Positions 1 to 8,809 of a DNA stretch of 50,499 bases are shown one piece after another. This DNA is from an uncultured Alphaproteobacteria bacterium (lineage in GTDB: Bacteria > Pseudomonadota > Alphaproteobacteria > Rs-D84). The notes beneath the pieces are model-generated. The model did not search any database. It was not told the DNA's origin and worked only from the letters and a program-made list of their open reading frames with translations. Each line of letters starts with the position of its first letter. The first letter of the stretch is position 1. The stretch spans positions 1 through 50,499 of the forward strand of contig CALXML010000008.1 in assembly GCA_944389465.1 (NCBI GenBank), given 5' to 3'. The translations under genes and the position numbers were made by a program.

Positions 1-76
1 GGGGTTGTAGCTCAGTTGATAGAGCGCTACGTTCGCATCGTAGAGGTCGTGGGTTTGAGTCCCATCAGCTCCACCA
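1..76 (+). tRNA. tRNA-Ala (anticodon CGC)
   Basis: A full cloverleaf can be drawn. The 7-bp acceptor stem pairs GGGGTTG with CAGCTCC, the D arm is closed by GCTC/GAGC, the anticodon stem is CTACG/CGTAG around loop TTCGCAT, and the T arm carries TTTGAGT. The encoded 3' end is A-CCA. The anticodon CGC reads the alanine codon GCG, and the G3:U70 wobble pair, the alanine identity element, is present. It starts at the first base of the window, so its promoter lies outside. Confidence 0.95.
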
Positions 77-87
77 AGATTTTTACA

Positions 88-108
88 CCACCATTATGGT
101 GGTTTTTT
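88..108 (+). terminator. Rho-independent terminator of tRNA-Ala
   Basis: A 6-bp hairpin CCACCA/TGGTGG with a TTA loop is followed directly by six T residues. It lies 12 nt after the tRNA-Ala CCA end. Confidence 0.85.
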
Positions 109-211
109 ATTTTTTACATATATACATATTTAACGAAAGGTAAATTGAACAATTTTAATCATTGAAAAACATAAAAAATCTAATTAGTATTATAAAAGAT
201 GGAAAGGAAAA

Positions 212-1096
212 ATGAATACAAACAAGGGGCTTATACAAAATATTGACTGTTTGATTGGAATGAAAGAACTTCCAGATAACAGTATAGATATAATTATTGC
301 TGACCCCCCATATAATATCGGAAAAGATTTTGGTAATGATTCAGACAAGCAAACTTATCCCGACTATATAGAATGGGTTAAGTTATGGTTAATAGAATGC
401 CAAAGATTATTAAAACCGACAGGAACCATGTTTATATACGGTTTTGATGAAATCCTTGCCCATATTTCCGTACTATTACCAATAAAACAACATAGATGGT
501 TGACATGGTATTATACTAATAAAAACGTAGCATCACTTAATTTTTGGCAACGAAGTCACGAATCTATAATATGTTATTGGAAAAACACCCCATTATTTAA
601 CAGGGATGCGGTCAGAGAACCCTACACAGAAGATTTTATAAAAGGCAGTGCCGGCAGAGTCAGACCTGTTGGGTTAACCGGCAGGGGCGGCAAAAAGGAA
701 TCCATTTATAACGCCAATCCGCTGGGCGCACTGCCTAGGGATGTGATAAAAGTTTCTACACTTGCTGGGGGCAGGTCATTACAAGAAAGAATCATTTATT
801 GTAAAACATGCAAAAAAATTATAAGCCCAAAAGATAGAAAAGCACATTTAACCCATGATTTAATTATACACCCAACACAAAAACCAATGGACCTAACAGA
901 TAAACTAATAAAATCTTGCAAGCCAGACGGGAATTTTACCGTTTTAATTCCTTTTTGTGGCAGTGGTTCGGAATGTATAGTGACACTAATGAATAATGGC
1001 ACATATATTGCATATGAAATAAATCCAGATTATGTTTTACTGGCACAAGAAAATATCAAAGTATATAATAATATAAAACATAATTTATTTAATTAA
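212..1096 (+). CDS. Type II DNA methyltransferase, beta class (N6-adenine or N4-cytosine)
   Basis: Predicted site-specific DNA methyltransferase of 294 aa using S-adenosylmethionine, the protective half of a restriction-modification system. The catalytic motif IV DPPYN is near the N-terminus (residues 31-35). The SAM-binding motif FCGSGSE comes near the C-terminus, preceded by HPTQKP. This circular order defines the beta class (N6_N4_Mtase family). A CxxC pair (YCKTC) lies near residue 200. The ATG has a clear AAGGA-type site a few bases upstream. It overlaps by 4 nt, tail to tail, with the endonuclease gene. Both genes are AT-richer than their neighbours and sit between two tRNA genes, which suggests acquisition by transfer. 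Specificity TCGA is inferred from the partner enzyme; the sequence does not distinguish N6A from N4C. Confidence 0.9.
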   Translation: MNTNKGLIQNIDCLIGMKELPDNSIDIIIADPPYNIGKDFGNDSDKQTYPDYIEWVKLWLIECQRLLKPTGTMFIYGFDEILAHISVLLPIKQHRWLTWYYTNKNVASLNFWQRSHESIICYWKNTPLFNRDAVREPYTEDFIKGSAGRVRPVGLTGRGGKKESIYNANPLGALPRDVIKVSTLAGGRSLQERIIYCKTCKKIISPKDRKAHLTHDLIIHPTQKPMDLTDKLIKSCKPDGNFTVLIPFCGSGSECIVTLMNNGTYIAYEINPDYVLLAQENIKVYNNIKHNLFN

Positions 1097-1830
1097 ATTA
1101 AACCCGTAAAAGCATTTTTTGTAAATATTATAAATCCATTGTCTAAACGATTCATAGTGCCAGATTCTGGATTCCATTTTACAAAATCTTTCACAAAAGG
1201 CTTAAAATCACCTGCTTTGAAATTTTTACCATTAACTTTGTATCTCGGATTTTCATAATCTTTTGCGGTTGGAACAATATAGTAAACATCCACAACGCCA
1301 TTTTCATTTGCTACATTTTTCTGCATTCGTGCAATTTCTGGCCGATGCGTTTCTTTTTTTATCTGGATTTTTAATTTTTCTTGCTTGGTCGTTGGGTCTA
1401 TGATTAGCATATCAATATTTTGATGGTCTAATTCGGGGCTCATTTGAACACTATTTTTTCCAAAAACAGTTTCTGCGACATATCCCCCATGAATTTGAGT
1501 TATTAAAGACGCCCACGTTCTATATATTCTTGCTTTTAAACCATTTTGAAAGCAATCACATGTTTTACCATATCCACTGTTATTCCAAAATGTTTCAATA
1601 TCCTGTTTATTAGTATTCCAGTATAATTCATAATAATCATCAAAATTCAGTGGCTCTTGCAGGGAATCTATATTATCCCAATATTGTTCATAAATAGTTT
1701 TTAACGCTTGTATAGATTTAGGTAAATCCATTTCCACAGTTTTTATTTTGGAAAATCTTTCTCTATAAGCATTCAAATCAATATTTTTTAAAAAATTTTC
1801 AAATTGTTGCAGTGTAAATTTTGTACCCAT
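1093..1830 (-). CDS. TaqI-like type II restriction endonuclease (predicted target TCGA)
   Basis: A 245-aa protein whose first third (KIKTVEMDLP, then YEQYW) and centre (RTWASLITQIHGGYVAE, then MSPELDHQNIDM) match what I remember of R.TaqI from Thermus, which cuts T^CGA. A PD-(D/E)xK-like core is visible: an acidic D in IDMLIID, then about 12 residues later IQIKK. It is convergent with the methyltransferase and has its own GGAAG site upstream of the ATG, so the two genes have separate promoters. TaqI's own methyltransferase is of the gamma class, so the beta-class partner here is unusual. TCGA is extremely rare in the window, as expected if the enzyme is active. Family assignment is from memory of the sequence, not a search. 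Confidence 0.75.
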   Translation of the reverse strand: MGTKFTLQQFENFLKNIDLNAYRERFSKIKTVEMDLPKSIQALKTIYEQYWDNIDSLQEPLNFDDYYELYWNTNKQDIETFWNNSGYGKTCDCFQNGLKARIYRTWASLITQIHGGYVAETVFGKNSVQMSPELDHQNIDMLIIDPTTKQEKLKIQIKKETHRPEIARMQKNVANENGVVDVYYIVPTAKDYENPRYKVNGKNFKAGDFKPFVKDFVKWNPESGTMNRLDNGFIIFTKNAFTGLI

Positions 1831-1953
1831 ATGTTATTACTTCCTTTTTGATAAGAATATTATCAAAATTTTGTGCGCACTACAATGATTCGTTATTTTT
1901 TGTTTATGCAAAACCGCACCCGTAAAAAAATTAAATACAATATAAGAAAAATA

Positions 1954-1986
1954 TTGACAACAGCACACTGTACGCGATAGTATACT
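1954..1986 (+). promoter_or_regulatory. Promoter of tRNA-Leu
   Basis: A perfect -35 TTGACA (1954-1959) is followed by overlapping -10 candidates in GATAGTATACT. TATACT itself (1981-1986) is 21 nt away; TAGTAT (1978-1983) gives an 18-nt spacer. The tRNA begins 20 nt further on. Confidence 0.6.
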
Positions 1987-2005
1987 TGGCAGGTTTGTTA
2001 AGTCT

Positions 2006-2092
2006 GGGGATATGGCGGAATGGTAGACGCTGAGGACTTAAAATCCTTTGGTTATTGCAACCGTGTGGGTTCGAGTCCCACTATCCCCACCA
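2006..2092 (+). tRNA. tRNA-Leu (anticodon TAA)
   Basis: An 87-nt class II tRNA with a long variable arm. The acceptor stem pairs GGGGATA with TATCCCC, the anticodon loop is CTTAAAA (anticodon TAA, leucine UUA), and the T arm is GTGGG-TTCGAGT-CCCAC. CCA is encoded. The T loop contains one of the few TCGA sites in the window. Confidence 0.95.
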
Positions 2093-2103
2093 CAAATAAA
2101 TAA

Positions 2104-2137
2104 AATCAGGGGCGGATATTTTTCCCCTGATTTTTTT
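2104..2137 (+). terminator. Rho-independent terminator of tRNA-Leu
   Basis: A 9-bp stem AATCAGGGG (2104-2112) / CCCCTGATT (2124-2132), followed by a T run. Confidence 0.85.
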
Positions 2138-2224
2138 ATACTTGTTATTTTTTACAAATTTCAAACCACAAACACACAAAAACACTTGCCCTGAATTTTA
2201 CAATTTTGCTAGTATTTAATAGAG

Positions 2225-4972
2225 ATGAAGAAAATTCTGCATTTTCTGGGGATTTTGACTATCTGTATTGGCACTGCCAGTGCGGCTGTGCGTGATGAAA
2301 ACGCAACAAATCGTGACGGCACGACGTCCACCATGTCGCAATCATCAAATGTATTATCACGTACCGCCACCGCGCAAAAGGGCGTCACCCGCACAACAAA
2401 TCCGCGCACAACCACACCCGTTGTGTCCAGAACATCCGGCAATTCTGTAACATCACGTGTAACGGATGCCGCTGTTTCACGCAGTGCCACAACACGCGCG
2501 GCCACACCAAACCAAACCGTCACAACAAACAATCGCAACACAAAAAAATCTGTTTCACGCGCGGCCACCACCACGCGGGCGGCCACACCAAAAACAACCG
2601 CCAGAACCGCATCATCCATTGTTTCACGTGCGGCAATTGACGGCATATCCGACGTAATGTCTGAAACCACCACCGGTGCAGAATACGAACAATGCAAAAG
2701 TGCATATTTCACATGTATGGACCAATTTTGCGAATTAAAAAACGACGATTATCGCAGATGTTCCTGCAGCAACCGTGTTTTTGATTTGGACGAGGTTCGC
2801 GATGTAATGCAGGACGCCAGCGACCAATTAACTGTATTTACAGAAAATCTGGACGTTGTTGGTATGACGGCTGAACAGGCCACCGCAATGAAAACCGCGA
2901 CCGAGGGCGAAAATGCCCTGACTGCGGATACATCTGCATCCAAACAATTGTTACAGGCGATTATGAATTCCATCCGTGGCGACGACGCAACCGTTGGCGG
3001 AAAATATTCAGGTTTAAACAGTATTACTTTATCATTTGATACGGTAAATGCCTTTGGCACGGCAGATGCCGGACAAATAATCGCAACATATAACGGCCAA
3101 AATCTGTATAACGCAGTATACCCCCAATGTCGCGAGGCCGTACGTGCCGACTGTACCGATGCACAATTACAGCGTGCCATAAATGCATATTTAATGGCAA
3201 TTGAACAGGACTGTAACGCGGTGCAAAGCGCGATTGAAAATCAACAAAAACAAATGAAGGCGGCCGTCCGCGAAAGCAGTGCCATGTTGGATTTGGCCCG
3301 TGTGGAAAACAGACAAAACCATAATTCGGACGATATGGCGACCTGTCTGGCCAACGTGGAACAGGCCGTATTAAGTGAAGAGGTTTGCGGCGCGGATTAT
3401 CACAAATGTTTGGACAACGGCGAATTTATTGATGTTTCAACCGGTGCACCAATTGCAGGTGTTGAAAACTTCTATGAATTGGGTAATTTGTTAAAGTTTG
3501 CAGATGGTGTTGATGCCGCAGACCAAAAACTGTCCAAGATAAATTCAAATCGTTCTTTTGTTAACAATTTTGAAAATCGTGTTAAAAAATTTGCAGAACC
3601 CGCACTGGATAAATGTACGGAAATCGCAGACGAAGTATGGTCAGAATATCTGGACAAGGCCATGTTGGACATATATTACGCCCAACAGTCCAAGGTTGCA
3701 GAAATCAAACAGGGGTGCTTTGATTTTGTATCGGCATGTTATATGAACGGCGACACGGCCCTGACGGCGGCCATGGCCGAATTAACGGGCGATGACACGG
3801 TTGTATTACAACCTGACAAGGTTACATTATCCACCGAAATGTGCCGTGATTACATTGATTCTTGTAATATGATGTTTTATGAACAAACAGATGGTCAAAA
3901 CATCGTAACAGATTATATTAACAACCGCCAAGAAACAGATACTTTAACCGCCTGTCGTGCCGTGGTAAAGCAATGTTTTGACAATTTCGGTGGTACAAAT
4001 TATGAAAACTTCTATTATCCGTACAGTGGACTGTTCAAAACAGGCGAAGCCCTAGAATGGTTTACATTATACGAATATGATGAAAACGGTAACCAAATCA
4101 CAGATACCCCCGTATCAAAATGCGCACAACAGTTAAAGGACATAGAATCTTGCAGTTCGCCTGAAATAATGGAAACTGCATTTGGTGGATTTGATGTTAT
4201 CACCGCGTCCAAGGGGATATATAACAACCAAACAGTATTCTATTTTAACAAAGATGGAGAATATAAAGAAAATGGCGATGCCGGCAAACACAGAAAATAC
4301 GGCCTGTTGGACGCAACAAAAACAGAAAATGTTACTCTTACAGGTGGGCAAACAACCGGTGACGTACGCCTGCTGGCGCATCACACACCACGTTCAATTG
4401 GTGTCGCCACGGAAATATACAACCAGATTGTGGACTCTTTGACAACACAATGTTCAAACTTGCAGGGGCGTTTCATAGAATTACAATTTATTAAAAACGA
4501 ATTGTACCAAGAAGCCGCCCTGTGTTTGGCAAATTTTGAAAACTCTGTGGAATATGGTGGTGGGGGATTGGCACCATCCTTAACAGTTTTGTATGGCATC
4601 AAAAATGGCGAGGATATGTGTCCACGCGAATACGATTTAAATGTGGATACACAATCATGGGGCGCATGCCTGTGCTGGGAAAACGGTGGCCGTCGCAGTA
4701 AATGGGGCACCAGTCCGAAATGCATGGCCGTATTACCCACAACATCTGTTGTTAATGACGCGGCATGCAGCACCGGCCATATGGTCAGTTCTGCAAATGC
4801 AACCGATACAACCAAATGGTGCACGGTTACCCCAAATTCAAACAATCAGGTTTGTTCTGGGACATCCACCATAAACGGATTCTCTTTATACATTGATTAT
4901 GAAACTGGCGCATGCACTGACGGTCAAACTACACCTACAATTTTGAACTATCTGCCAGAGGGATTAAAGTAA
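2225..4972 (+). CDS. Large secreted Thr/Ala/Arg-rich protein with Cys-rich domain
   Basis: A 915-aa exported protein of unknown function. Residues 1-20 form a signal peptide ending in ASA. Residues about 25-140 are low complexity (Thr, Ala, Arg, Ser, Asn) with recurring SRxATTRAAT-type units, so they are probably extended and disordered. From about residue 155 comes a Cys-containing helical region starting with CxxxYxxCMDxFC and RRCSCS, then further Cys pairs to the C-terminus. The same opening Cys pattern occurs in the 384-aa protein at 43235-44389, so the two are paralogues. The Shine-Dalgarno sequence is weak. The Cys pattern suggests disulfides formed in the periplasm or outside. No enzymatic motif is seen. 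A surface or cell-envelope structural role is a guess. Confidence 0.85.
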   Translation: MKKILHFLGILTICIGTASAAVRDENATNRDGTTSTMSQSSNVLSRTATAQKGVTRTTNPRTTTPVVSRTSGNSVTSRVTDAAVSRSATTRAATPNQTVTTNNRNTKKSVSRAATTTRAATPKTTARTASSIVSRAAIDGISDVMSETTTGAEYEQCKSAYFTCMDQFCELKNDDYRRCSCSNRVFDLDEVRDVMQDASDQLTVFTENLDVVGMTAEQATAMKTATEGENALTADTSASKQLLQAIMNSIRGDDATVGGKYSGLNSITLSFDTVNAFGTADAGQIIATYNGQNLYNAVYPQCREAVRADCTDAQLQRAINAYLMAIEQDCNAVQSAIENQQKQMKAAVRESSAMLDLARVENRQNHNSDDMATCLANVEQAVLSEEVCGADYHKCLDNGEFIDVSTGAPIAGVENFYELGNLLKFADGVDAADQKLSKINSNRSFVNNFENRVKKFAEPALDKCTEIADEVWSEYLDKAMLDIYYAQQSKVAEIKQGCFDFVSACYMNGDTALTAAMAELTGDDTVVLQPDKVTLSTEMCRDYIDSCNMMFYEQTDGQNIVTDYINNRQETDTLTACRAVVKQCFDNFGGTNYENFYYPYSGLFKTGEALEWFTLYEYDENGNQITDTPVSKCAQQLKDIESCSSPEIMETAFGGFDVITASKGIYNNQTVFYFNKDGEYKENGDAGKHRKYGLLDATKTENVTLTGGQTTGDVRLLAHHTPRSIGVATEIYNQIVDSLTTQCSNLQGRFIELQFIKNELYQEAALCLANFENSVEYGGGGLAPSLTVLYGIKNGEDMCPREYDLNVDTQSWGACLCWENGGRRSKWGTSPKCMAVLPTTSVVNDAACSTGHMVSSANATDTTKWCTVTPNSNNQVCSGTSTINGFSLYIDYETGACTDGQTTPTILNYLPEGLK

Positions 4973-5018
4973 AACATTTGAACAACAGAACAAAAACAGT
5001 ATTTATAACACAAACAAA

Positions 5019-5046
5019 TAAATCGCCATACATATGGCGATTTATT
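5019..5046. terminator. Bidirectional terminator between convergent genes
   Basis: A near-perfect stem TAAATCGCCAT / ATGGCGATTTA with a 4-nt loop, T-rich on both sides. It separates the plus-strand secreted gene from lpxB. Confidence 0.75.
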
Positions 5047-5068
5047 TTAAAACATTATAAAAAACTGT

Positions 5069-6211
5069 TTACTTTTTAATTGCATTACGCACAGATGTGG
5101 CAATCAACTGTGACGGTGCGCCATCCGGACGACGCCACACGGTGTCCGCAGACCTCAATTCTGCAATCATACTGTCACGCACCGCTGGTATTGTTAATTG
5201 GTGCGCCGCCGCCAATACGTTTTCAGCCCGCGCATCCGCCCCCAAAAATTCAGGATATACACCACGATTTAATAAAATATTTACCAATGATACCCATTTA
5301 ACACGAATAACCTGACGCACCAGCCACGATGTTACAGGATTCATTTTATAAACAACGATTGTTGGAATATGCAACATCGCCAATTCGGCCGATACAGTCC
5401 CACTGGCAACAATCGCGATATATGTTTTTGCGTATAAATCATATCGCTGGTCTGCGGCAACCAATTCCGGTTTAACGTCCCATTGGCTGATATTATCACG
5501 CACATATTGCACGGTTGTTTCAACAACAGGTATAACAAATTTATAATCCACATTTTCCGTTGCCAATTTATGCGCCACATCCCTGAAAATTGGTAACAGG
5601 CGTTTTACTTCTGACATACGACTGCCGGGGACCAATGTGATTATTTTTTCATCTGTTTGTGATTTTTTCTGCCCATATTCCAATAATCCATCCGCGATTG
5701 GATGCCCAACCGCAACAGTATCCAAACCATATTTCGTGAAATAGGGCACTTCAAAATCAAAAAAAGCATACAATTTATCAAATGTACGCGCATATTTTTT
5801 TGCACGTCCCGCACGCCACGCCCAAACCTGTGGCGCAACAACATGATGAAATTTTAAACCATTTGCGATTAATTCACGCCCCGCGGTCGATTTGCGTAAT
5901 CCATTAATAACACTGTGGGCAAAGCCGGGGGAATCAATAGTTAAAACAATATCAGGTCGCATTGCAATTATCGCACCAACGGTTTGCTTTATACGTTTGG
6001 TTAATGTTTTTGCATGGGCAATAACCTCTATGACACCCATAACTGACAAATCAGACATGGGAAACAAAGATCCCAGCCCCGCCGCAACCATATTTTCACC
6101 GCCGATACCGACAAATTCAGCATCCTGCATTTCGCGCATTATATGCGCACCCAAAACATCACCGGAAACTTCACCGGCAATAATAAATATCTTTGATTTT
6201 TTATTCTGCAT
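5069..6211 (-). CDS. lpxB: Lipid-A-disaccharide synthase LpxB
   Basis: Glycosyltransferase that joins UDP-2,3-diacylglucosamine to lipid X to make the lipid A disaccharide at the inner membrane. The 380-aa product shows the family landmarks GEVSGD near the N-terminus, VAPQVWAWR mid-protein, PGSRMSEV, and ASGTVSAELAM in the nucleotide-binding half. I choose the ATG at 6211 (MQNKKSKIFII), which overlaps the lpxA stop by 11 nt and matches the family start. An in-frame upstream ATG at 6250 would add 13 residues inside lpxA. Translation is probably coupled to lpxA. It contains one of only two TCGA sites found in protein-coding genes of the window. Confidence 0.95.
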   Translation of the reverse strand: MQNKKSKIFIIAGEVSGDVLGAHIMREMQDAEFVGIGGENMVAAGLGSLFPMSDLSVMGVIEVIAHAKTLTKRIKQTVGAIIAMRPDIVLTIDSPGFAHSVINGLRKSTAGRELIANGLKFHHVVAPQVWAWRAGRAKKYARTFDKLYAFFDFEVPYFTKYGLDTVAVGHPIADGLLEYGQKKSQTDEKIITLVPGSRMSEVKRLLPIFRDVAHKLATENVDYKFVIPVVETTVQYVRDNISQWDVKPELVAADQRYDLYAKTYIAIVASGTVSAELAMLHIPTIVVYKMNPVTSWLVRQVIRVKWVSLVNILLNRGVYPEFLGADARAENVLAAAHQLTIPAVRDSMIAELRSADTVWRRPDGAPSQLIATSVRNAIKK

Positions 6212-6995
6212 TTTTAGATGTACCAATGCCACGTTTGGAACGATTTTCAATAAAATCTATGGCATCCATTGCGTATTTGTTATTTTTAACTTCTTTACGT
6301 ACACGGGCCAACCGTTCGGAAACAGTTCCATCAGTTTCACGAAAAACCGCTGAATATACAGAATGAATCGCATGCATATCTTCGTTGGTAAAACCATGAC
6401 GCATTAATCCAACGCGATTAATAGTGCGATATACCGCACGCGGCCCATCATATATTGCATATGGTAAAACATCATTACCAACCCCCGACATTCCACCAAT
6501 AAATGCATTGCGCCCAATACGTGCAAATTGCAGAACCATAACGCCACCAGACAAGATAGCAAAATCTTCTATTTCCACGTGACCAGCAACCTGAACCAGA
6601 TTGGACATAACAACACTGTTTCCAACCTTGCAATCATGGCCAACGTGCGCATTAACCATAATTTGACAATCATCGCCAATCACCGTTCCATCAGATGCCG
6701 GTGTCCCAGAATGAATTGTCACATATTCACGAATTTTGCAACGCTTGCCAATACGCAGGCCGGTCATGGCGGATTCATCCTGCCATTTTAAATCCTGACT
6801 CATCACGCCCAAAACGGCAAAAGGATAAACAATAGAATCATCACCAATAGATGTTTTTCCATCAATAACGACATTGGACACCAATTCCACACGGTCGCCC
6901 AAAACGACATTTGGACCAACCATACAAAAAGGTCCTATTTTACAATCTGCACCCAAAACAGCATTCGGATGCACAATAGCAGTTGGATGTATCAT
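6201..6995 (-). CDS. lpxA: UDP-N-acetylglucosamine acyltransferase LpxA
   Basis: First enzyme of lipid A synthesis, moving an acyl chain from acyl carrier protein to UDP-GlcNAc. The 264-aa protein is a left-handed beta helix built of hexapeptide repeats (for example IHPTAIVHPNAVLG). It has the family segment NAHVGHDCKVGN around residue 120, which holds the catalytic His region, then AGHV. The position usually occupied by a His in VHQF reads VLQF here. The C-terminal helical part contains HGFTNEDM. It is upstream of lpxB with overlapping stop and start; the other lipid A genes often found alongside are not in the window. Confidence 0.95.
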   Translation of the reverse strand: MIHPTAIVHPNAVLGADCKIGPFCMVGPNVVLGDRVELVSNVVIDGKTSIGDDSIVYPFAVLGVMSQDLKWQDESAMTGLRIGKRCKIREYVTIHSGTPASDGTVIGDDCQIMVNAHVGHDCKVGNSVVMSNLVQVAGHVEIEDFAILSGGVMVLQFARIGRNAFIGGMSGVGNDVLPYAIYDGPRAVYRTINRVGLMRHGFTNEDMHAIHSVYSAVFRETDGTVSERLARVRKEVKNNKYAMDAIDFIENRSKRGIGTSKNAE

Positions 6996-7081
6996 ATTTA
7001 CAGGCCTATATTTTCCTTAATATTATCGCCTGAAATAATACATTATCTGCAAATAAATTTGTATTCATTAAATATAACAAA

Positions 7082-8089
7082 TTATAACAGGAATTTTAAC
7101 TGTTGCCAAACATTTGCATGGGGCAGGGATACATAATAAACAATCCCCAACGCGGTCAGTACAGGCATTGTTGTTATGATTCCAAACACCATCAAGGTAA
7201 TTGCAAACATAATTTCGTCCAAATGCTGTGCCAAGCGTTCCTGATGCGCCACCGACATTGCAAACATCACAAACATTACCACCATCATCCCCAAATAAAC
7301 AGGCACAGATTCAGTCATCACAAACAATCCCATACATAACGCCGTAATAAACCGTAACAACCATTTTAATTTAACATATGCACTGTGTCTGATAATACCG
7401 CGCGGACGCACATTGCGCATTGCAACCGTGGCGGCAATTACAATCGCCATTAAAATCAACGCCAGCAAATGCACCGGTGTCAACGCCCCCAACTGGCCAA
7501 ATCTGAAAAATTCAGGCTGCATCAACATTGCAATTGTCAACGCAAACATAATTAAAACAGTTCCCGCCACAGGCCGCATTTCACACCGCGCGAACCGCCC
7601 CACAATCAGGCCCAACAGAAACGCACCAATTTGCAATATTGGTCCCCACCATGCGTGCAAGTCAGACAATCCAATTGCCATCAACACAACAATCCATGCG
7701 CAAACTATGCCTGTTTTTGTTTTACGTGTTGCCCCACGAAATCGTGGTAATTTCAGCGTATTGTAATTAGACCCCACAAACACACTGGCCACAAAAATTA
7801 TTGTTGCAATCATAAATGGCAAAACCGTCACTGCATCGCGCAAAACAGCATAATTACCACCAAACAACACCACCCACGCCAACATCATAATTACCGCGGT
7901 CAGCGACACCCGTGACAGAATATTTTGTGCATTCCATCCAAATTTTGATATAAATGCCCCACCATAAAAATACACCATAACAAATAAAGGAATGGTTAAT
8001 AACGCAGTCCACAAAAAACTGGGGGCAACCAGCGCAGCATTATTAAACGCGCTGACCGCACTTTGCACAATCATGGTATTTTCAAACAT
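7082..8089 (-). CDS. Polytopic inner-membrane protein, function unknown
   Basis: A 335-aa protein made almost entirely of hydrophobic segments; I count about nine or ten likely membrane spans with short Arg/Lys-rich loops (for example RFRGATRKTK). I see no transporter signature, no catalytic motif and no recognisable family. It is transcribed toward lpxA (86-nt gap) and may be in the same transcript. Its start codon is only 38 nt from the start of the divergent methyltransferase gene, so the two promoters must overlap. A role in envelope biogenesis is suggested only by position. Confidence 0.75.
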   Translation of the reverse strand: MFENTMIVQSAVSAFNNAALVAPSFLWTALLTIPLFVMVYFYGGAFISKFGWNAQNILSRVSLTAVIMMLAWVVLFGGNYAVLRDAVTVLPFMIATIIFVASVFVGSNYNTLKLPRFRGATRKTKTGIVCAWIVVLMAIGLSDLHAWWGPILQIGAFLLGLIVGRFARCEMRPVAGTVLIMFALTIAMLMQPEFFRFGQLGALTPVHLLALILMAIVIAATVAMRNVRPRGIIRHSAYVKLKWLLRFITALCMGLFVMTESVPVYLGMMVVMFVMFAMSVAHQERLAQHLDEIMFAITLMVFGIITTMPVLTALGIVYYVSLPHANVWQQLKFLL

Positions 8090-8127
8090 AAACTTGCCTT
8101 TTTATTTTGTTGAATTATTATATAGAC

Positions 8128-8805
8128 ATGGCAGAAAAACAAGCAATTTTTACCCTGATTGGGGGGCGTGTGAAAATATTCCGCGGCCGATATAACCCAA
8201 CATCTGATGCAGTATGGTTGGCTGCATTTATTCCAACACGCAATATAAAAACTATGCTGGATGTCGGCATCGGTACTGGCGGGGTTGCACTGTGCGCCGC
8301 AACACATAATCCAACATTGTCTGTTACAGGAATTGATACGTCAAATGAAATGCTGGATGAATGCGCACAAAACGCAAAATTAAACAATCGCGACATTAAA
8401 TTAATAAATTCAGACATAACAAATTGGCGTACTGCACAAACATTTGACGTGGTTGCCACCAATCCGCCATACTTTCGCGGTACACCGGCCAAACATAACG
8501 CCCATCATAATGCAGACCTGACGCTGTGGACGCGTAAAAGCATTGCCCGCGTGCGCCCAAACGGATATTTTTGCATCATTGTGTCTGCCGACCGCATGGC
8601 CGAGGTTATATCTGAAATCACCCGCCATTGCGGCAACATTGAAATATTCCCGCTGTTTGGCGCAAAACACACCGCAGAACGCGTACTGATACGCGCCCAA
8701 TTAAACGCACACGGTGGCACGACATTGTATTCAGGCCTGTCAATGAATTACGAACCGGTTTTGCGTGATGGCTTGACTATTGATGCAACTTTGGCTAACC
8801 TGTAA
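8128..8805 (+). CDS. TrmN6/YfiC-like SAM-dependent methyltransferase
   Basis: A Rossmann-fold methyltransferase of 225 aa from the chosen ATG at 8128. The N-terminus GGRVKIFRGRYNPTSDAVWL resembles the opening of the tRNA(Val) A37 N6-methyltransferase family. Motif I is DVGIGTGGVAL and the catalytic motif is NPPY (in VATNPPYFRG), typical of N6-adenine or glutamine N5 methylation. An upstream ATG at 8107 would add seven residues close to the divergent gene. The M23 peptidase gene follows within 5 nt. Substrate assignment to tRNA is by family resemblance; another RNA or protein substrate is possible. Confidence 0.75.
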   Translation: MAEKQAIFTLIGGRVKIFRGRYNPTSDAVWLAAFIPTRNIKTMLDVGIGTGGVALCAATHNPTLSVTGIDTSNEMLDECAQNAKLNNRDIKLINSDITNWRTAQTFDVVATNPPYFRGTPAKHNAHHNADLTLWTRKSIARVRPNGYFCIIVSADRMAEVISEITRHCGNIEIFPLFGAKHTAERVLIRAQLNAHGGTTLYSGLSMNYEPVLRDGLTIDATLANL

Positions 8806-8809
8806 CGAT

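Noticed and set aside
1-76. tRNA-Ala as attachment site of an integrative element carrying the R-M pair
   Set aside because: No integrase and no repeated tRNA 3' segment downstream of the pair could be found within the window.
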